DNA of 27,969 nt, from NCBI GenBank assembly GCA_002690445.1, contig NZER01000106.1:1-27969 (forward strand), given 5' to 3'. Made by a program: the position numbers and the translations under genes. The stretch is from Candidatus Pacearchaeota archaeon (GTDB taxonomy: Archaea > Nanoarchaeota > Nanoarchaeia > Pacearchaeales > GW2011-AR1). The number at the start of each line of letters is the position of its first letter. Position 1 is the first letter of the stretch. The notes under the pieces were generated by a model. That model was not told the DNA's origin. It worked only from the letters and a program-made list of their open reading frames with translations, and made no database searches. Of the stretch, positions 26,041 to 27,969 are shown piece after piece.

Positions 26041-26475
26041 ATGTATCCATCGAGTTTTAATATATATAAAAAAAGTGCTGCAGCACAATTCACTTTGCTC
26101 CCTCCTCGACGAGACGACAATGGTCGTATATCTAAGAATGGTGCAATATTGCTAGAGATGGCTCCTTCTGTTGGAGAGAAATCATATGACTGGAAGAACA
26201 AGAAAGTAACATTTGCTTTTGGCATCAATGATCTTACCTCTTTCTTCGATGACCCGAACTCAGATAAATGGGGTTCATTTTTTCATGTAAACGATCAAAC
26301 AAACAAAAGACTTACCTTCTCTCCAGGAGAAGGTAAGTACGCAGGCACATTTATGTTGTCGCTAGCTATGGGTGACGACAGAGTAAGTATTAGTCTAACA
26401 GGCGGAGAATTTAATGTTCTTGGTCGGTTATTCTCTTCAGCTCTGCCTCACTTACTTGGCTGGAATAATGTTTAA
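26041..26475 (+). CDS. Whirly-family ssDNA-binding protein
   Basis: A 144-residue protein with AAGGAAAAG before the ATG. It follows the Whirly domain from end to end: SFNIYKKSAAAQFTLLPPRR (as YKGKAAL...P), ISKNGAILLEMAPSVGEKSY then DWKNKKVTFAFGINDL (as KEGFVLLQFAPAVGVRQYDW...), SFFHVND, YAGTFMLSLAMGDDRVSISL, and the ending EFNVLGRLFSSALPHLLGW (as LPHLIGW). Plant Whirly proteins bind ssDNA as tetramers and protect organelle genomes. In a phage this would act on replication or recombination intermediates. It is immediately downstream of the Ubl cassette and coupled to the next gene by an eight-base overlap. An 11-bp perfect hairpin lies in its gene at 26311-26337. Confidence 0.8.
   Translation: MYPSSFNIYKKSAAAQFTLLPPRRDDNGRISKNGAILLEMAPSVGEKSYDWKNKKVTFAFGINDLTSFFDDPNSDKWGSFFHVNDQTNKRLTFSPGEGKYAGTFMLSLAMGDDRVSISLTGGEFNVLGRLFSSALPHLLGWNNV
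26311..26337 (+). other. perfect 11-bp hairpin inside the Whirly gene
   Basis: CTTACCTTCTC-TCCAG-GAGAAGGTAAG is an uninterrupted eleven-pair stem with a five-base loop, the strongest stem seen in the window. It lies in coding sequence and has no U tract. Confidence 0.5.
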
Positions 26476-26740
26476 GATCGATACAAAAGGTGAAGAAGTA
26501 AATATTTCCAATACAGAGCTTTTTCATTTAATTCTAAAACAATGCTTCTTGAATGAAGACAACCCACATCTACATAATATTGACAATTATGTAGAGATCA
26601 TAACTGAAACCCTTAAGAAAGACCTTCTCAAAGCTAATCTTAATCAAATGTTCTCTGTCTTCTTTATGGCAGGATATTATTATAAGGTTTTTCTAAATAA
26701 CAACAATGCAATCATGGAAGACACAAAGGAAGAAAAATAA
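26468..26740 (+). CDS. hypothetical protein between Whirly and SpoVG-like genes
   Basis: A 90-residue helical protein starting at an ATG eight bases inside the Whirly 3' end (an ATG 54 bases upstream is unlikely). It has NISNTELFHLILKQCFLNED, NLNQMFSVFFMAGYYYKVFL and an acidic end. It ends at TAATG, overlapping the SpoVG-like start. No family seen; tight coupling suggests a shared role in ssDNA handling. Confidence 0.6.
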   Translation: MFKIDTKGEEVNISNTELFHLILKQCFLNEDNPHLHNIDNYVEIITETLKKDLLKANLNQMFSVFFMAGYYYKVFLNNNNAIMEDTKEEK

Positions 26741-27156
26741 TGTTTTCATATTCCATATCAGTAAGAAATTTTAAGAATAGAAACAGTAAGCTAAAGGCTT
26801 TCGTAACAGTAACAATAGATGACGTCATGGATCTCGAAGGCTTTAAAGTGATTGAAGGCTCTAAAGGTCTTTTTGTATCTGTTCCTTCTCACAAAGGAAC
26901 AGTAGAAGAAGAGGGCGTTAGAGTTGACAAGTATTTTGATGACGTAAGATTCAAAGGTGAGGATGGTGTTGCATTCGGAGAAGAATTGAAACAATCAATC
27001 ATTGAGGCATATAAGAAGTCTGCTTCAAGTGGCAGTGGGCCAAGCAACACTTCTAGAGCAGCTTCTGCTGCGGCCAATTCTAACGCCAATACAACAAGCG
27101 AAGAGAACTCAGACTCAAAGCCACCAAGAAGCAGAAAGCCTCTCTGGGGATATTGA
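26740..27156 (+). CDS. SpoVG-family nucleic-acid-binding protein with disordered tail
   Basis: A 138-residue protein. Residues 1-94 match SpoVG: ISVRNFKNRNSKLKAFVTVT, IDDVMDLEGFKVIEGSKGLF, VSVPSHKG, and EELKQSIIEAYKK, as in the bacterial family (LKAxAxVxxD, GLFVxMPS). SpoVG proteins bind DNA and RNA and act as regulators. Residues 95-138 are a Ser/Asn/Ala-rich, probably disordered tail ending PPRSRKPLWGY, a layout like SSB tails that recruit partners. It is coupled to the preceding gene (TAATG). A hairpin of the TGTTCCTTC type is at 26879-26902. Confidence 0.82.
   Translation: MFSYSISVRNFKNRNSKLKAFVTVTIDDVMDLEGFKVIEGSKGLFVSVPSHKGTVEEEGVRVDKYFDDVRFKGEDGVAFGEELKQSIIEAYKKSASSGSGPSNTSRAASAAANSNANTTSEENSDSKPPRSRKPLWGY
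26879..26902 (+). other. perfect 9-bp hairpin, TGTTCCTTC...GGAACAG type
   Basis: CTGTTCCTT-CTCACA-AAGGAACAG inside the SpoVG-like gene; third copy of the motif also present at 5219 and 10116. Confidence 0.5.
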
Positions 27157-27157
27157 G

Positions 27158-27706
27158 GTGAGCGCTGCTACACTTAATATACCAAAAACAAGTGCAGAAG
27201 ACATAATTGATTCATTAAAAGAAGGTGCTGAGCTTTATACTCAAATAACAGAAGCTTTTGTTAAAGAGTTTGTCTTTTATGAGAAGACACTTTATGAGTG
27301 GGCTACTGACCTAATGATTGAATTACCAAACAACAACGACTTAACAATAAGAGACTTTAGGGTGCTACTGTTGGAACTATCAGCCAACTTACAGGTAGCC
27401 TCTAACTATCATTCAGTTGCTTGCTCCATGGCTGAAACTATTGGGGGAGGCAACAGTATAAAAAAGAATGACATCGTGCGTCTAATAGTTTCAAACTATG
27501 CAGAGAAGGGGGCAAAAAGACCTGCCGCATCTGTTATAGAAAAGATGGCTGACTCTTATTTAATAAATACAGTTTCTGCAGAACGAGCCGCCAAAATAGT
27601 GAAGATCTTTTGGAGGCAAAGATTAGATACATTATTGGACTTAAGAAAAGTATTTGAACAAATAGGCTTAAGTCTCTCTGTGGAGATGAAATTTACATCA
27701 AGCTGA
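27158..27706 (+). CDS. hypothetical helical protein, 182 aa
   Basis: The start is a GTG with GGGGA seven bases upstream, two bases after the SpoVG-like stop; an ATG further upstream lies inside the previous gene. The product is almost all helical: TSAEDIIDSLKEGAELYTQI, VFYEKTLYEWATDLMIELP, a Gly-rich turn (ETIGGGNSIKKN), and a basic end. It may belong with the Whirly and SpoVG-like proteins as a nucleic-acid processing or structural component. No family recognised. Confidence 0.62.
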   Translation: MSAATLNIPKTSAEDIIDSLKEGAELYTQITEAFVKEFVFYEKTLYEWATDLMIELPNNNDLTIRDFRVLLLELSANLQVASNYHSVACSMAETIGGGNSIKKNDIVRLIVSNYAEKGAKRPAASVIEKMADSYLINTVSAERAAKIVKIFWRQRLDTLLDLRKVFEQIGLSLSVEMKFTSS

Positions 27707-27720
27707 AAGAGTGGTGACAA

Positions 27721-27963
27721 ATGATAGACGGTGTAGTACTAGGATTAATCACCTATATCTCTTTTGTATTCTCTTTCTTGAATTGTCCTGACAAAGTAAA
27801 AAGGTTCTTGTTGCAACACCCATTATTAAGTGATGTGCTTTCAGTAAGCATATCTTTTGTTTTGTTGACGAACATTTCCAAATCAATAGTTGCTGTGATA
27901 GCGTCTATGATTTGCGGATTGTTAATAAATATTACAATTAATATGCACCAACGATTTTTTTAA
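27721..27963 (+). CDS. small membrane protein, window end
   Basis: An 80-residue protein with hydrophobic segments at about 4-22 (GVVLGLITYISFVFSFL) and 38-72 (two close or one long helix, ending INITINMHQRFF). A short loop with a Cys and Lys/Arg (NCPDKVKRFLLQHPL) lies between them. GTGGTGAC precedes the ATG. The TAA is eight bases before the window edge. The function is unknown. Confidence 0.6.
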   Translation: MIDGVVLGLITYISFVFSFLNCPDKVKRFLLQHPLLSDVLSVSISFVLLTNISKSIVAVIASMICGLLINITINMHQRFF

Positions 27964-27969
27964 AAGGAC

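Overview
The window looks like part of a large, AT-rich tailed-phage genome, probably a jumbo phage. The evidence is dense packing of short genes almost all on one strand, start/stop overlaps of the ATGA and TAATG type, a phage-type endolysin and lytic transglycosylase, ThyX, SSB, a MazG/DUF6378-like protein, DUF4326 and zinc-ribbon small proteins, a GIY-YIG protein and a tRNA at the left edge. Shine-Dalgarno sites of the AAGGA/AAAGGAGG type are common. The host cannot be named from the sequence. No virion structural genes, terminase or polymerase are visible.

Layout. 1-63: 3' part of a tRNA with CAU anticodon. 100-2963: small unknown proteins, including a duplicated gene pair whose second copy is frameshifted at a T7 run. 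2964-3135: a convergent intergenic region with four stacked hairpins. 3136-3432 (minus): GIY-YIG/T5orf172-like protein. 3520-6079: small proteins, a MazG-like protein and two proteins with coiled-coil C-termini, one carrying an intrinsic-terminator-like structure inside its gene. 6095-8315: an adenylosuccinate synthetase/adenylosuccinate lyase pair. 8315-11141: small zinc proteins, a glycosyltransferase with TPR-like repeats and DUF4326. 11138-12447 (minus): a two-gene operon of a membrane-anchored class III nucleotide cyclase and a two-helix membrane protein. 12543-18531: membrane proteins, lytic transglycosylase, ThyX, SSB, a divergent endolysin, and small membrane/coiled-coil proteins. 18588-19557: a nucleotidyltransferase-fold protein and a zinc-knuckle miniprotein.

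The most striking part is 19559-25929, a compact ubiquitin-like conjugation cassette. In order it encodes a 957-residue coiled-coil protein with a C-terminal UBC/E2-like domain (HPH then Cys828), a JAMM/JAB peptidase with a perfect HxHx7SxxD motif, a ThiF/E1-like enzyme, a small Hc1-histone-like protein, and three paralogous ubiquitin-like proteins (Ubl1-3). Two paralogous companion proteins, here called AGC proteins after a shared RPxxAGC motif, are interleaved with the Ubls: Ubl1-AGC1-Ubl2-AGC2-Ubl3. All Ubls share the ending FATGSVKGN and then carry 0, 8 or 4 further residues, which suggests trimming by the JAMM peptidase to a terminal Gly before E1 activation. AGC2 lies in the -1 frame of Ubl2, directly behind an A AAT TTT heptamer. 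Its homology to AGC1 begins at that heptamer, so a Ubl2-AGC2 fusion made by frameshifting is plausible.

Directly downstream (26041-27156) are a Whirly-family ssDNA-binding protein and a SpoVG-like nucleic-acid-binding protein with a disordered tail. Across the window there are many perfect 7-11 bp hairpins inside coding sequences, three of which share the core TGTTCCTTC...GGAACAG.
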